A stretch of DNA of 64,000 nucleotides from Mesorhizobium sp. Pch-S. Its GTDB lineage: Bacteria; Pseudomonadota; Alphaproteobacteria; Rhizobiales; Rhizobiaceae. The notes under the pieces were generated by a model. The model had not been told where the DNA came from. It ran no database searches and saw nothing but the letters and a program-made list of their open reading frames with translations. This document shows, one piece after another, positions 43,970-53,085 of the stretch. The stretch covers positions 1,922,001 to 1,986,000 of the forward strand of contig NZ_CP029562.1 in the NCBI RefSeq assembly GCF_004136315.1, written 5' to 3'. Both the position numbers and the translations under genes were made by a program. Numbering within the stretch: the stretch's first letter is position 1; each line of letters starts with the position of its first letter.

Positions 43970-46108
43970 TCACGCGCCACGACCGGATTTCTGCAGCGCC
44001 TGTATCACCTGGTCCTTCGGCACGTCCGCGACGATCTTGCCCTGGTCGATGACCATCAGGCGGTCGACCAGCTCGAGCATGCTGAAACGATGCGTCGACA
44101 CGATCAGGGTGGTGTCCGAACCGAAGGCCACCTTGAGCTGGCGGATCAATTGCCGCTCGGAGGCCAGATCCATCGAGCCGGACGGCTCATCCAGGAAAAC
44201 GATCTTCGGCTTGCTCAGAAGCAGGCGTGCAATGGCAACCGCCTGACGCTGGCCACCGGAGAGGTTGGTGCCACGTTCGCCGACATTCATGTCGTAGCCA
44301 CGTGGATGGCGTGACACGAACTCGTCGACGCCCGCCGCCTTCGCGGCATCGATGATTTCCTCGTCCGTGGCATCGGGCCGTGCCATCAGGAGATTTTCCT
44401 TGATCGTCCCCGAAAACAGATCGCCCGCCTGCGCCACCACGCCGACGGCAGCGCGGACCTCGGAGGGATGATACTGCCGCACGTCGATGCCGTCGAACAG
44501 CAATTCACCGGACGTCGGCAGGAAAAGCCGGCCGACCAGACGGCCAAGCGTCGTCTTGCCGGAGCCGATGCGGCCGATGATGCCGACCCGCTCGCCTTGC
44601 CTGATGTTGAAGCTGAGCCCGTTCAGGACCTCGGCATCGGAGCCCGGGTAGACGAAACCGACATTCCTGAACACCAGCGCACCGTTGCGGATCGGGCGAT
44701 TGACGAAGCCCACCGTATCGGGTCGGTCTTCCGGCTGCGCCATGATGCCGTTGATGACCTTGAGGGAGAGCATCGCCTGCCGGAAACGGGCCAGCGTGAT
44801 CGCGATCTGACCGAGCGGCGCCACTGCGCGTCCAGCCAGCATGACAGTGCCGATGATGGCGCCGGTAGAGACATGGCCTTCCGCGAAAGCATAGGCTCCG
44901 GCGACCACCAGCGCGACCGTTACCAGTTGCTGTACCGCCTGTGTGATGTTGCCGGCCGCCGCGGACAACTGCTTGATCTGCTCGGAGGTGTTGGCGGCAT
45001 TCTTGGAATGCTCGCTCCATTTGCGCAGCAGATAGGCTTCGGCGCGCAGCGACTTGATCGTCTCCAGCGTCGAAATCGACTCGACCAGCAGCGCCTGCCG
45101 CTGCGAGGATTCGTTCAGCGACGCCGCGACGCATTTTGCGATGCGGCGCTGGGCGACAAGGCCGACCGCGATCGTGATGAGGAAGGCGATGGCCGGGATG
45201 ATCACGAGCCAGCCGCCGATGGCATAGATGACGATCAGGAAAATGAAGACGAAGGCGGTGTCGATGAACACGCTGATGGTGTTGGAGGTGAAGAACTCGC
45301 GGGCGAATTCATATTGCGTGACCCGGTTTGCATATTCGCCGGTGGAGCCGGGCCTCGCGACCAGCGACGAATTCAGCACCTTGTCGAACAGCATGTAGGA
45401 GATGCGCAGGTCGGCCTTGCGGCCGGCATAATCGATCAGTGCGGCGCGCGCCGTCTTCAACAGCAGGTCGAAGAGCACCACAAGGCCAACGCCCAGCGCC
45501 AGCACCCATAAGGTCGAGACCGCCTTGTTCGGCAGGATGCGGTCATAGACATTCATGGTGAAGATCGGCGAGGCGAGAGCCAGCAGATTGATGAACACCG
45601 CCGCCAGGATCACCTTGGAATAGGAGCGCCAGAACGCGCTCATCGTTCCCGTCAGCCAATGGCGCCGCTCGATCTTCTGGGCGCTGCCGACATTCATCTC
45701 TTCGGCGGCATTGGCATAGATGATCGAAAACGACGCACCGCCGAGAATGAGTTCGCGCGAAAGGTCGGACCGGGAGACGACGACCTGGCCGTCTTCCTGC
45801 GGCGCCGTCAGATAACCGTCGGCGCCATCTTCCGACAGCAGTGCGACAGGCGGCTTGTTGGCCCGAAACAGGATGGCGGGCAGGTCGACGCGCCCGGCAC
45901 GAAAATCGCGTCCGTCGAATTCCTTGGCATCAAGGCCGATGCGTTCGGCGAGGTGCCGTATCTCCTCGATGTCGACACGTTCATCGGACAGCGGCACCCC
46001 GGCAAAGAGCACCGTTTCGGCGCTCGGCCGGCCAAGAAAAGCAGCGATTGCCGAAAAACAGCTTTTAAAACCCGTTCTCGGCGAACGAAGTTGAGGTTGC
46101 TGGTTCAC
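43970..46108 (-). CDS. Type I secretion ABC transporter, permease/ATPase fusion (LapB/LssB-like)
   Basis: 712-aa inner-membrane exporter energising adhesin secretion. Residues 1-135 form a C39-like domain: Cys17 sits in the expected region, but I see no matching catalytic His, so it is likely a non-cleaving docking domain as in RTX exporters. Residues ~160-440 are a six-helix membrane domain (ASPIFTMNVYDRILPNKAVS, YANRVTQYEFAREFFTSNTI). The ATPase domain has Walker A GRIGSGKTT, signature LSGGQRQ, Walker B IVFLDEPSGSMD and H-loop VSTHRF. It lies between TolC (39 bases upstream) and HlyD (51 bases downstream). Confidence 0.95.
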   Translation of the reverse strand: MNQQPQLRSPRTGFKSCFSAIAAFLGRPSAETVLFAGVPLSDERVDIEEIRHLAERIGLDAKEFDGRDFRAGRVDLPAILFRANKPPVALLSEDGADGYLTAPQEDGQVVVSRSDLSRELILGGASFSIIYANAAEEMNVGSAQKIERRHWLTGTMSAFWRSYSKVILAAVFINLLALASPIFTMNVYDRILPNKAVSTLWVLALGVGLVVLFDLLLKTARAALIDYAGRKADLRISYMLFDKVLNSSLVARPGSTGEYANRVTQYEFAREFFTSNTISVFIDTAFVFIFLIVIYAIGGWLVIIPAIAFLITIAVGLVAQRRIAKCVAASLNESSQRQALLVESISTLETIKSLRAEAYLLRKWSEHSKNAANTSEQIKQLSAAAGNITQAVQQLVTVALVVAGAYAFAEGHVSTGAIIGTVMLAGRAVAPLGQIAITLARFRQAMLSLKVINGIMAQPEDRPDTVGFVNRPIRNGALVFRNVGFVYPGSDAEVLNGLSFNIRQGERVGIIGRIGSGKTTLGRLVGRLFLPTSGELLFDGIDVRQYHPSEVRAAVGVVAQAGDLFSGTIKENLLMARPDATDEEIIDAAKAAGVDEFVSRHPRGYDMNVGERGTNLSGGQRQAVAIARLLLSKPKIVFLDEPSGSMDLASERQLIRQLKVAFGSDTTLIVSTHRFSMLELVDRLMVIDQGKIVADVPKDQVIQALQKSGRGA

Positions 46109-46147
46109 GAGACGCTTAACCGGCTTCTATGTCCGCAGCCCGGGCGC

Positions 46148-47623
46148 CTATTTCTTCTTGCGTACGGGTGCGAGGATATCCAGCGGCAGATCGTTGGTCT
46201 GTTCCGATGGCGTGCGCGCGAAGGTTTCGACATCCGCGGTCTTCGGAACGTTGAACTCGGCCCTTGCATAAGCCGCTGCCTGCTTCGGCGGGCTGATGCC
46301 TTCCGTGCGCAGCAGCTGCCCGGTCGCCGCCAGAAGGCGGTATTCGGCGAAGAGCGAGGCAAAGACCGCGGTGTCCGCAAGCGTCGCCGTGTTGAAGCGC
46401 GTGTTCTGCGCATCGAGCACGTCGAGCAGCGAACGCTGGCCGACCTTGAACTGCTCGCGATAGGAAGCAACCAGCCTTTCATTGGCAGATGCCTGCTGTC
46501 GCAAGGTCTTTGCAAGATCCGCCTGCTTGAAGCGGCGGTCCCACGACGTGCGGACGGCTTCCTCGATTTCGCGGTGCGCCTGATGCAGGGCAAGGCGCTG
46601 CTCGCTGGCGCGCCGGATCTGTTCCTGCTCGTTGGCCTTGTCGATGCCACCGCGATAAAGGTTCCAGCGCATCACCAGCCGGGCCTGCAGATCGTCAGTG
46701 CGTCCGTCGGCACCGTCGATGTCCTGGCCGGCGCGTGCCGAACCTTCGGCAATGAACTCGGGGCCGTATTTGGCGCGGGCGGCATCCACCATCGCGCTTG
46801 CCGCGTCGATATCGCTGTTGGCCATATGGATGCGTGGATTGTTCTGCCGGGCCAGACCGATCGCTTCATCCAGCGAGCGCGGCAGGGCCTTTGCAACGGA
46901 TGGCGGCCTGCTCGGGTTGGTCAGCGGCTTGCCGACGGTCTTGAAGAACCGGATCTTGGCCGCTTCCAGCTCTTCGGAGGCTTCCTGCAGGCGCGCCTTT
47001 GCCGAAAGGACACGTTCCTCGGCCTGCTGGCGGTCGGCATCGGTCAAGGCGCCACCGGAAACGCTTTCGCGGATATCGCCCAGGATACCCTGGTGGAACG
47101 AAAGGTTCTTCCTGGCCTCGTTCACGATCGAGCCCTGAAGCATGTATTCCAGATAGTCCTGGACGACCGACAGGGCGATGAATTCTGACCGTTCGAGGAC
47201 GCGGAAGGACGCGCCGTCGACACGCGAAGCCTGGCGATCGACTTCCGCCCGACGAGCACCGCTGTCGAACAGCTTCTGGGTCACCACCACGCCGGCTTCG
47301 GTCGGATATAACGTATCGTGCTCTATGGCGAGCGTGCGACGCGAGGGATTGTCCAGCCGGCGTGCGCCGGTTGATGCTTCGAGATCGACGCTCGGCAGAT
47401 AGAGACCCCTGGCCTGGCGCAGTTCGAACTCGATCGCCTCGCGATTTTCAATCGCCTGCCCGATCTCGGGGTTGGACTCGACAGCGACTGCGATGGCTTC
47501 CTTCAGGGACAGCGCATAAGCAGACCCTCCCGTTAAGGTTGTAGCCGCCAACAATATCGCTGCAAACTGGCGCAGGCGCGCCACTCTTCTTGAAGCCATT
47601 TCCCCCAGCCCTAGATCGCCCAT
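46148..47623 (-). CDS. TolC-family outer-membrane channel of the adhesin exporter (LapE-like)
   Basis: 491-aa outer-membrane efflux protein and first gene of the exporter operon. The ATG at 47623 follows TAGGAG closely; an in-frame ATG at 47599 directly before MASRRVARLRQF is an alternative start. The signal peptide ends at SAYA. The mature part has the two OEP repeats: LKEAIAVAVESNPEIGQAIE with LRQARGLYLPSVDLEASTGA, and SLDEAIGLARQNNPRIHMAN with DAARAKYGPEFIAEGSARAG. The C-terminal region contains SYREQFKVGQRSLLDVLDAQ, typical of agglutination-type TolC proteins. Confidence 0.93.
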   Translation of the reverse strand: MGDLGLGEMASRRVARLRQFAAILLAATTLTGGSAYALSLKEAIAVAVESNPEIGQAIENREAIEFELRQARGLYLPSVDLEASTGARRLDNPSRRTLAIEHDTLYPTEAGVVVTQKLFDSGARRAEVDRQASRVDGASFRVLERSEFIALSVVQDYLEYMLQGSIVNEARKNLSFHQGILGDIRESVSGGALTDADRQQAEERVLSAKARLQEASEELEAAKIRFFKTVGKPLTNPSRPPSVAKALPRSLDEAIGLARQNNPRIHMANSDIDAASAMVDAARAKYGPEFIAEGSARAGQDIDGADGRTDDLQARLVMRWNLYRGGIDKANEQEQIRRASEQRLALHQAHREIEEAVRTSWDRRFKQADLAKTLRQQASANERLVASYREQFKVGQRSLLDVLDAQNTRFNTATLADTAVFASLFAEYRLLAATGQLLRTEGISPPKQAAAYARAEFNVPKTADVETFARTPSEQTNDLPLDILAPVRKKK

Positions 47624-47626
47624 CAA

Positions 47627-48043
47627 TCTCCTACCACCCTTTGGAGACCGCTACAGTATCGGCCAATATCCGAAAAAAGATAAGAGTCGACAAGCGTCCC
47701 GTTACTTAAATCAAAGAATCCGCGTTGTTGGCGTCGAATCTTTCTTCATGTAGTAAAAAAGGCACATACACCCATTTAAAGTTGTGCGATTTGGTCGACT
47801 TTCGTATTGACAGGACCAGACGCTCCGAAGCTGCAAGCAATATTTGCCGACACCAGTTCTTTGCAACCTTGGATCACACGAATGCGTTGGCGCGCCGGAA
47901 AACACCAACATATGTTGATAAAGCCTCTTGCCGGAGACTATTGGGGGTCGAAATTGAAAATTGTCTTCAATATGAATGTTTTTCGAAACCAAGGCTGAAC
48001 GCATCATGGCGTATTCGCATATTGTTGGCATGGAGGACGACAA
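47627..48043. promoter_or_regulatory. Divergent intergenic region upstream of tolC-like and GGDEF genes
   Basis: 417 bases of lower GC content with no convincing gene; short frames here lack protein-like composition. It must contain the promoter of the leftward exporter operon and that of the rightward GGDEF gene. No clear sigma70 hexamer pair stands out. Confidence 0.5.
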
Positions 48044-48046
48044 TTG
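48032..48046 (+). promoter_or_regulatory. Strong Shine-Dalgarno deciding a TTG start
   Basis: GGAGGA at 48032-48037, six bases before the TTG at 48044. No ATG or GTG lies nearby in frame, so TTG is the start of the GGDEF-like protein. Weak start codons can keep regulatory proteins low. Confidence 0.75.
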
Positions 48047-48805
48047 GCGAACGAAGACCCTAAAGGCCGATATCCCACCGACTGGCTGCCGATCGCAAAG
48101 CTGGTGCTGATCGGCACTGCCATCTGCATCGGCGTTTCGGCGATCTTCAACTATCTGCTGCTGTTCGGCTCGTTCACCAGCTTCCAGAGGACGGTCATCA
48201 CCGCATTTGCTGTCCCTGTCGTCATCGGGGTGCCAGTCTTCACGCTGCTCAGTCTCAAGATCGAAGAGATTCGCCGGCTCCGGAAAGACCTGACACATTC
48301 GGCCAGCCACGACAGGACAACGGATTTCTATCACGCCGACGTGTTTTCCTCGCTTGTCGATCGCCGTGTGCGTGCGCCGATGGGACCGACGCGTCCGAAG
48401 GGCGCGCTTCTGGTGGTCGATGCCGGCCAGTTGCGGGCTACGGCGGAGCGGTATGGTTTCGAATGGGCCAATGAAGCGTTGCGACAGATCGCGACGACGA
48501 TCCGTTCGTCGGTCCGCAAGGAGGATTTCGTCGGTCGGCTTGGCGAGACCGAATTCGGCGTCTTTCTGCATCACGCCACCGAGCAGGAAGCCATGGATGT
48601 CGGCCAGCGCATCCGTAATGAGGTCGCCAAGGTCTATTTCGCGCCGCAGGGCAAGGCCATCGAGCTGACCGTGCAGGTCGGCGGAATTTCCTTCGAGGAC
48701 GCCACGACCGTCACGGAACTGCTGCGCGTTGCCGACAAGCAACTCGAATCCGCCAAGCGCCAGTCGGGCGGCCTGGAAATCAAACGGCTGATCATCGACA
48801 GCTAG
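48044..48805 (+). CDS. Membrane protein with degenerate GGDEF domain and intact I-site
   Basis: 253 aa. Two transmembrane helices (about 17-40 and 50-70) are followed by a GGDEF fold (HDRTTDFYHADVFSSLVDRR onward). The signature motif is GETEF (residues 167-171) instead of GGDEF/GGEEF, so diguanylate cyclase activity is doubtful. The allosteric inhibitory site RxxD is kept (R158-K-E-D), at the usual spacing, so the protein may bind c-di-GMP as a receptor. It is next to the adhesin exporter operon but on the other strand. In Lap systems a membrane c-di-GMP receptor (LapD, GGDEF-EAL) controls LapG. This protein has no EAL domain and no large periplasmic PAS-like domain, so it is not LapD, but it may do a related job. 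Confidence 0.82.
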   Translation: MANEDPKGRYPTDWLPIAKLVLIGTAICIGVSAIFNYLLLFGSFTSFQRTVITAFAVPVVIGVPVFTLLSLKIEEIRRLRKDLTHSASHDRTTDFYHADVFSSLVDRRVRAPMGPTRPKGALLVVDAGQLRATAERYGFEWANEALRQIATTIRSSVRKEDFVGRLGETEFGVFLHHATEQEAMDVGQRIRNEVAKVYFAPQGKAIELTVQVGGISFEDATTVTELLRVADKQLESAKRQSGGLEIKRLIIDS

Positions 48806-49189
48806 GGCAGCTGAACAGCCCGCGCAGGGCAACTCCTCGCTCCGACATCGGAAACCTTATGAGAGAAGCCCGTGCGACCGCGCGGGCTTTTTGCATTGCG
48901 GAGTGCCCGCACCGCTGCGGGCAAAGGACAGTTCCTCGGCGCAATGGGCAGACACTCCGGTCTCGCCAGCCCTTCGCCGCATCGAAAGCCCGACTTCGCG
49001 ACATCATACCCCACATCGCCGCTCAAGCTTATTTGATTTTTTGATCAAACATACTTTACAGCGCCTTTTGGCCTCGCCTACAGTCGGCGCCAGATGTTTC
49101 ACCGCAAGGTGAAAGGGACTGCGAGCCGCCAGGGTCGCCAAGCCATGCTGCCAGTCGGCGCAACCGGCTTACCAGCCAGGAGATTGAAG
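48806..49189. other. Intergenic region before the aminotransferase gene
   Basis: 384 bases. Besides the terminator it holds a perfect hairpin GCCCGCA-CCGC-TGCGGGC (48905-48922) and a palindrome TTTGATCAAA (49040-49049) that might be an operator for the aminotransferase. No gene is seen. Confidence 0.5.
48866..48892 (+). terminator. Intrinsic terminator after the GGDEF-like gene
   Basis: Stem AAGCCCG / CGGGCTT (48866-48872 and 48883-48889) with a 10-base loop, running into a T-tract at 48888-48892. It lies about 60 bases after the stop codon. Confidence 0.8.
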
Positions 49190-50353
49190 ATGCGTCGCGT
49201 CGCCAAGCGGATATCGCAGACATCCGCCAAAAGCTTCGGCATGTATGATAAGGCATCACGCCTTGCCGGCGAGGATCTCATTCATCTCGAGGTCGGCAGG
49301 CCGCACGCCGACACGCCCGCCCACATCAAGCAGGCGACGATCGCGGCGCTCAATGCGGGCAAGGTCCATTATTCGGATCCGCGCGGCACGCTGGAACTGC
49401 GCGAAACCCTGGCTGCCAAGCTCACACGGCAGAACGGCATCAAGGCAGGCCCGCAGGATGTGCTGGTAACCAACGGCGTCACCCACGCCGCCTTTGTCGC
49501 CTTCATGGCGATGTTCGATCCGGGTGACGAGGTCATCCTGCTGCAGCCGCATTATCCGCAGCATGTCGGCAAGATCGAGCTGGCCGGTGCGGTGCCGGTG
49601 TTTGCGACGCTCGACGCGAACGACAACTACACCATCCATGCCGCTGCCATCGAAGCCAGGGTCACCTCGCGCACCCGTGCGATCGTTCTGGTCAACCCGT
49701 CGAACCCGACCGGACGCGTCTACAGCCGCGCCGAGCTCCAGGCGCTCGCCGAGGTGGCGATCCGCCATGATCTCATCGTCATCGCCGACGAAGTCTACGA
49801 GGACATCGTCTATGACGGCGCCCGGCATATCAGCATCGCCGCGCTGGACGGCATGCAGGACCGCACGGTGACGATGTTCGCCTTCACCAAGTCCTACGCC
49901 ATGGACGGCTGGCGGATCGGCTATCTGGCGGCGCCACAATGGCTGATGCCGGCGCTGCTCAAGATCGCCATGAACGACGTCACCCACGTCAACACCTTTA
50001 TCCAGGATGGCGCCCGCGCCGCGGTCGACGGACCGGTATCCGTGCTCGAAGGGCTTGTCGCGGATGACCGCAGCAAGCGCGACTTCGTGGTGCGCTCGCT
50101 CAACCAGATGCCGGGCGTGCGCTGCGCGCTGCCGCAAGGTACGATCTATGCCTTTCCCGATATCAGCGAGACCGGCATCCCGTCGCAGGAACTCGCCGAC
50201 AGGATCCTGCAGGAAGCCCATGTGGTGGTGGAAGCGGGCAGCTTCTACGGCGAGGCCGGCGAAGGTCATCTGCGCATCTGCTTCGGCTCGGAATCGAGCG
50301 AGCGGCTGGAAGAAGGGATGAAGCGGCTGACGGCCTTTTTCAACGGCCTGTGA
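49190..50353 (+). CDS. PLP-dependent class I/II aminotransferase
   Basis: 387-aa fold-type I aminotransferase, cytoplasmic. The ATG at 49190 has AGGAGA six bases upstream; the frame is open further upstream but without a comparable ribosome site. Motifs: YSDPRGTLELRETLA, VTNGVTHAAFVAFMA (cofactor phosphate region), NPSNPTGRVYSRAEL, the Asp/Tyr cofactor region VIADEVYEDIVYDG, the Schiff-base lysine Lys234 in FTKSYAMDGWRIGY, and the C-terminal substrate arginine region EGHLRICFGSE. It belongs to the aspartate/aromatic aminotransferase group; the amino-acid substrate cannot be read from sequence. It is monocistronic in appearance. Confidence 0.92.
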   Translation: MRRVAKRISQTSAKSFGMYDKASRLAGEDLIHLEVGRPHADTPAHIKQATIAALNAGKVHYSDPRGTLELRETLAAKLTRQNGIKAGPQDVLVTNGVTHAAFVAFMAMFDPGDEVILLQPHYPQHVGKIELAGAVPVFATLDANDNYTIHAAAIEARVTSRTRAIVLVNPSNPTGRVYSRAELQALAEVAIRHDLIVIADEVYEDIVYDGARHISIAALDGMQDRTVTMFAFTKSYAMDGWRIGYLAAPQWLMPALLKIAMNDVTHVNTFIQDGARAAVDGPVSVLEGLVADDRSKRDFVVRSLNQMPGVRCALPQGTIYAFPDISETGIPSQELADRILQEAHVVVEAGSFYGEAGEGHLRICFGSESSERLEEGMKRLTAFFNGL

Positions 50354-50603
50354 TGGCAAGGCCGACGCGCAAGGCAAGCGCGATTTCGGGCAAGATTGGC
50401 AGCGTGTCCGTATGGATCAGTCTTCGCTGGTCCCGGCCTTCGCCGTGCGCGCCTCCCTCACGGCGCAGCAGGGCCCGGGCAGCAACGTTTATGCACGCTC
50501 AACCCACGCAGGCTACCGGGCGTTTTGTCGAAACCATGCATCGCATCCGGCAGCGCATGATCGTGTGGTCCGATCACGACGATGGTCTCATCCTTCGAAC
50601 CGC

Positions 50604-50631
50604 TTGACATTCAATCCGCCGCTCATATTGT
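50604..50631 (+). promoter_or_regulatory. Candidate sigma70 promoter of the SnoaL-like gene
   Basis: TTGACA at 50604-50609, 16-base spacer, TATTGT at 50626-50631. It lies about 70 bases upstream of the start codon, and palindromic operator-like DNA begins just downstream. Confidence 0.55.
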
Positions 50632-50638
50632 TAGTCTA

Positions 50639-50660
50639 TCTAATTATTAGATTGTCTAAT
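50639..50660. promoter_or_regulatory. Overlapping TCTAAT/ATTAGA palindromes, candidate operator
   Basis: Two overlapping perfect inverted repeats: TCTAATTATTAGA (50639-50651) and ATTAGATTGTCTAAT (50646-50660). They sit at the expected transcription start, the classic position for a repressor of the TetR or MarR type. The cognate regulator is not evident in the window. Confidence 0.55.
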
Positions 50661-50698
50661 CTTTTGATATCCGACCGGATTCAAGACGAGGCATGACC

Positions 50699-51100
50699 AT
50701 GAGCGATGGTGCCGACAACGAGGCGCAGATCAGGCGACAGATCGAAGCCTGGGCAGCGGCGGTGCGCCGCAAGGACATGGCCGCGATCCTGCGCGACCAT
50801 GCCGACGATTTCGTCATGTTCGACGTGCCGCCGCCGCTGTCGTGCACCGGCCTTGAAGCCTACCGGGCAACCTGGCCATTGTTCTTCGAGGCTTCGCCCA
50901 CGCCTCCGGTGTTCGACATTCGCGAACTCGACATCACCGCAGGCTCCGACGTCGCTTTCGCGGTCGCCCTGATGCGCTGCGTCGTCGTCGAAAACGGGCA
51001 GGCCAGCGACCTGGATTTCCGCCTGACCATCGGCCTGCGCAAGATCGGGGGCAGATGGCTCTTCATGCACGAACACCATTCGATCCCGGCTGCGAGCTAG
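50699..51100 (+). CDS. SnoaL-like / NTF2-fold protein
   Basis: 133-aa protein with the cone-shaped NTF2/SnoaL fold: IRRQIEAWAAAVRRKDMAAI, HADDFVMFDVPPPLSCTG, and C-terminal GLRKIGGRWLFMHEHHSIPA. Family members include small polyketide-type cyclases and ketosteroid-isomerase-like proteins of unknown substrate. The second ATG (50699) has GAGG at proper distance; the ATG at 50693 is too close to it. It is alone behind a strong promoter-operator region, which suggests an inducible gene. Confidence 0.8.
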   Translation: MSDGADNEAQIRRQIEAWAAAVRRKDMAAILRDHADDFVMFDVPPPLSCTGLEAYRATWPLFFEASPTPPVFDIRELDITAGSDVAFAVALMRCVVVENGQASDLDFRLTIGLRKIGGRWLFMHEHHSIPAAS

Positions 51101-51149
51101 GGTGTTTCCGCCTTGCTTCGGATTGCGGAAACATTCCAGCTCTCTGTTC

Positions 51150-51205
51150 TTGCACAATGCCGGACGCAAAACCGCTGACACTTTTGCTGGAAATGCTCTG
51201 GTGCG
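51150..51205. repeat. Rhizobial intergenic repeat copy, family A
   Basis: Shares CCGGACGCA-AACCGC and CACTTTTGCTGGAA with the segment at 4014-4075. It lies between the convergent SnoaL-like and AraC-type genes. Confidence 0.55.
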
Positions 51206-51224
51206 GCGGCGCGATGTCGGAGGG

Positions 51225-51914
51225 TTATCGTGCACGGACAGCCAGTTGCCCGGGCGTCCTGCCGACGAAGCGCTGCAACGATCGCGTCATGTGCGCCTGA
51301 TCGGAATAGCCGGCGATGTCGACGGCGTCGAGGATCGACACTCCGGCCGACAGCAGGTCGACCGTGCGCTCCGCGCGCTCGATCTGACGTACCGTTCCAT
51401 AGCTCAATCCGGTTGCACGCAGGAAGCGCCGCTGCACCGAACGCTCGGTGATGGCGACAGGCTCGCGCAGCAGCGTCTGCTGCACGACCTGATCGCGGAC
51501 CAGCGCACCGTCGCGGACGAGGTGTTCGACGAAATCGAAGGCATTGTCGAAGTTCGGGATTTCCCAACTTCTCCCGGCAAAGGCGACCCTGCTTGCCGAA
51601 ACGACATCAAGTTCGCGTCCGACATTGACCAGTGCGTCGAGCGCGACAGCGGGCATGAATGCGCCGAGCTTGAACTCAATGCCGAGGAACTCCGCGTCCT
51701 GCGGTATTCCGGTCACGTTCGTCGTCGTCTCCGGTCCACGCACGACCGTCATCGGGCGGCCATTCGAAGGCCTGACGACGACGATCTGCCAGTGCGGCAG
51801 TGCAACCGACAGCATGTTCTCTTCGGGCACGCTCCACGTCCGCCAGATTCGTTCGACGAAGTCCGACGGCTCCGTGCGGCTTTCAACCGAGAAGATCCTG
51901 GTTGCCCACTCCAT
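51225..51914 (-). CDS. AraC-family transcriptional regulator
   Basis: 229 aa. The N-terminal ~130 residues form an effector or dimerisation domain (HWQIVVVRPSNGRPMTVVRG) of unknown ligand. The C-terminal AraC helix-turn-helix pair includes ITERSVQRRFLRATGLSYGT and the second helix region DAVDIAGYSDQAHMTRSLQR with the FVGRTPGQL tail. It is divergent from the dihydrofolate-reductase-like gene with a 139-base gap, so it probably controls that gene. Confidence 0.88.
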   Translation of the reverse strand: MEWATRIFSVESRTEPSDFVERIWRTWSVPEENMLSVALPHWQIVVVRPSNGRPMTVVRGPETTTNVTGIPQDAEFLGIEFKLGAFMPAVALDALVNVGRELDVVSASRVAFAGRSWEIPNFDNAFDFVEHLVRDGALVRDQVVQQTLLREPVAITERSVQRRFLRATGLSYGTVRQIERAERTVDLLSAGVSILDAVDIAGYSDQAHMTRSLQRFVGRTPGQLAVRAR

Positions 51915-52053
51915 CGCCTGAACCTACTCCGTCTGCCAACGGCTGCAAAGCGAGCACCCGGCTTGCAGGACAAGGAGACCTCACTGTCGCTTTCTTTCAA
52001 GACCCGGCCCACAGGTCGTCGTAGCTCTTGCCCACATTCAACAGGAGACGATC

Positions 52054-52623
52054 ATGACCAGCAAAATCATCGCAACCCAATACATCTCCGTCGACGGCGT
52101 CATCCAGGATCCCGTCGGCATGGAAGGCTCCGGTCTGGGCGACTGGACCGGTCCTTTCAGCCGCGGCCCCAAGGGAGACCGGTTCAAACATCAGGAACTG
52201 ATGAATGCCGAAGCGCTCATCCTCGGCCGTGCGACCTATGACGGCTTTGCCGCCGTCTGGCCGACGGTCAACGACCCCGAGGGCTTTGCCGAGCGTATCA
52301 ACGCCATGCCCAAATTCGTGGCAAGCCGCACGCTGAAAACCGCCGACTGGAACAATTCCACGCTGATTGCCGGTAACCTCGTCGACGCGGCGACGTCAAT
52401 CAGAGCCCAGGCAAGGGGCGATGTCCTGATCTATGGGAGCGCTTCGATCATCCATCAGCTGGCCCCGCATGGCCTGATCGACGAATACCGCCTGATGGTG
52501 TACCCGACCGTCCTCGGGCGCGGCATCCGTCTGTTTCCCGAAAACCACGCGCAAGGACTTGCGCTGGTCGAAAACGAACAGTTCGGCGACGGCATCACCT
52601 TGCTGCGATACGTCAAGGCATAG
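52054..52623 (+). CDS. Dihydrofolate reductase family / RibD C-terminal-domain protein
   Basis: 189-aa NAD(P)H-dependent reductase fold. Motifs: the N-terminal ATQYISVDGVIQDPVGMEGS, LILGRATYDGFAAVWP, VASRTLKTADWNNSTLIAG, and GDVLIYGSASIIHQLAPHGL followed by the P-rich turn YPTVLGRGIRLFPE. Such stand-alone RibD_C proteins are common accessory genes and often sit beside an AraC or similar regulator; their substrate is usually unknown. A CAGGAG Shine-Dalgarno stands upstream. It is divergent from the AraC regulator. Confidence 0.88.
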   Translation: MTSKIIATQYISVDGVIQDPVGMEGSGLGDWTGPFSRGPKGDRFKHQELMNAEALILGRATYDGFAAVWPTVNDPEGFAERINAMPKFVASRTLKTADWNNSTLIAGNLVDAATSIRAQARGDVLIYGSASIIHQLAPHGLIDEYRLMVYPTVLGRGIRLFPENHAQGLALVENEQFGDGITLLRYVKA

Positions 52624-52663
52624 CTCCACCGCTCGAGGAGACCCGAGGAACGGCGCCGCGCGA

Positions 52664-52882
52664 TCAGGTCCTTGTGAGATCGCCGGGAAGTGCCGAGGCA
52701 GTCAGCCCCGCGATGAACTGCGGCAGATCGGAAACCGCGATCGACAGGACGGGCTCGTCGATGCCTGGCCTGAATATCTCGACGGTGCTGACCTCCATCG
52801 TCGATGCCTTGGGATCGACGACGCCAATGATCGTCCAGTTCTTGTGTCGGGTGTTCGCGAAATGATCGAACATGTCGGACAT
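52664..52882 (-). CDS. Hypothetical protein, 72 aa
   Basis: Starts MSDMFDHFANTRHKNWTIIG and ends SALPGDLTRT. Composition is protein-like (alternating hydrophobic segments DPKASTMEVSTVEIFRPG, LSIAVSDLPQFIAGL). The frame extends upstream to 53071 without a good start. I do not recognise a family. It converges on the DHFR-like gene. Confidence 0.45.
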   Translation of the reverse strand: MSDMFDHFANTRHKNWTIIGVVDPKASTMEVSTVEIFRPGIDEPVLSIAVSDLPQFIAGLTASALPGDLTRT

Positions 52883-53085
52883 CGGGCGTCTTCCGGGTAA
52901 GGGCAGCAGCAACGGAGCTACGGCAGCAAAAGGGCCAAAGTAGGGTTGATCCATCGTCGCGAACGGCAGCGAGAAAACTCGGCAGGGCCAATGCGATTGG
53001 ATCAGGGAGAGAGAAGCTGGCGCGCCGCGTCGAGCGAAGATGAAAACTATGTCTACTCCATAGCCCTCCAAATCAACGCTCGTTT

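Larger units (their letters stand above)
50354..50698. other. Intergenic region upstream of the SnoaL-like gene
   Basis: 345 bases with no convincing gene. The right end contains a promoter with TTGACA and overlapping palindromes, described separately. Confidence 0.5.
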
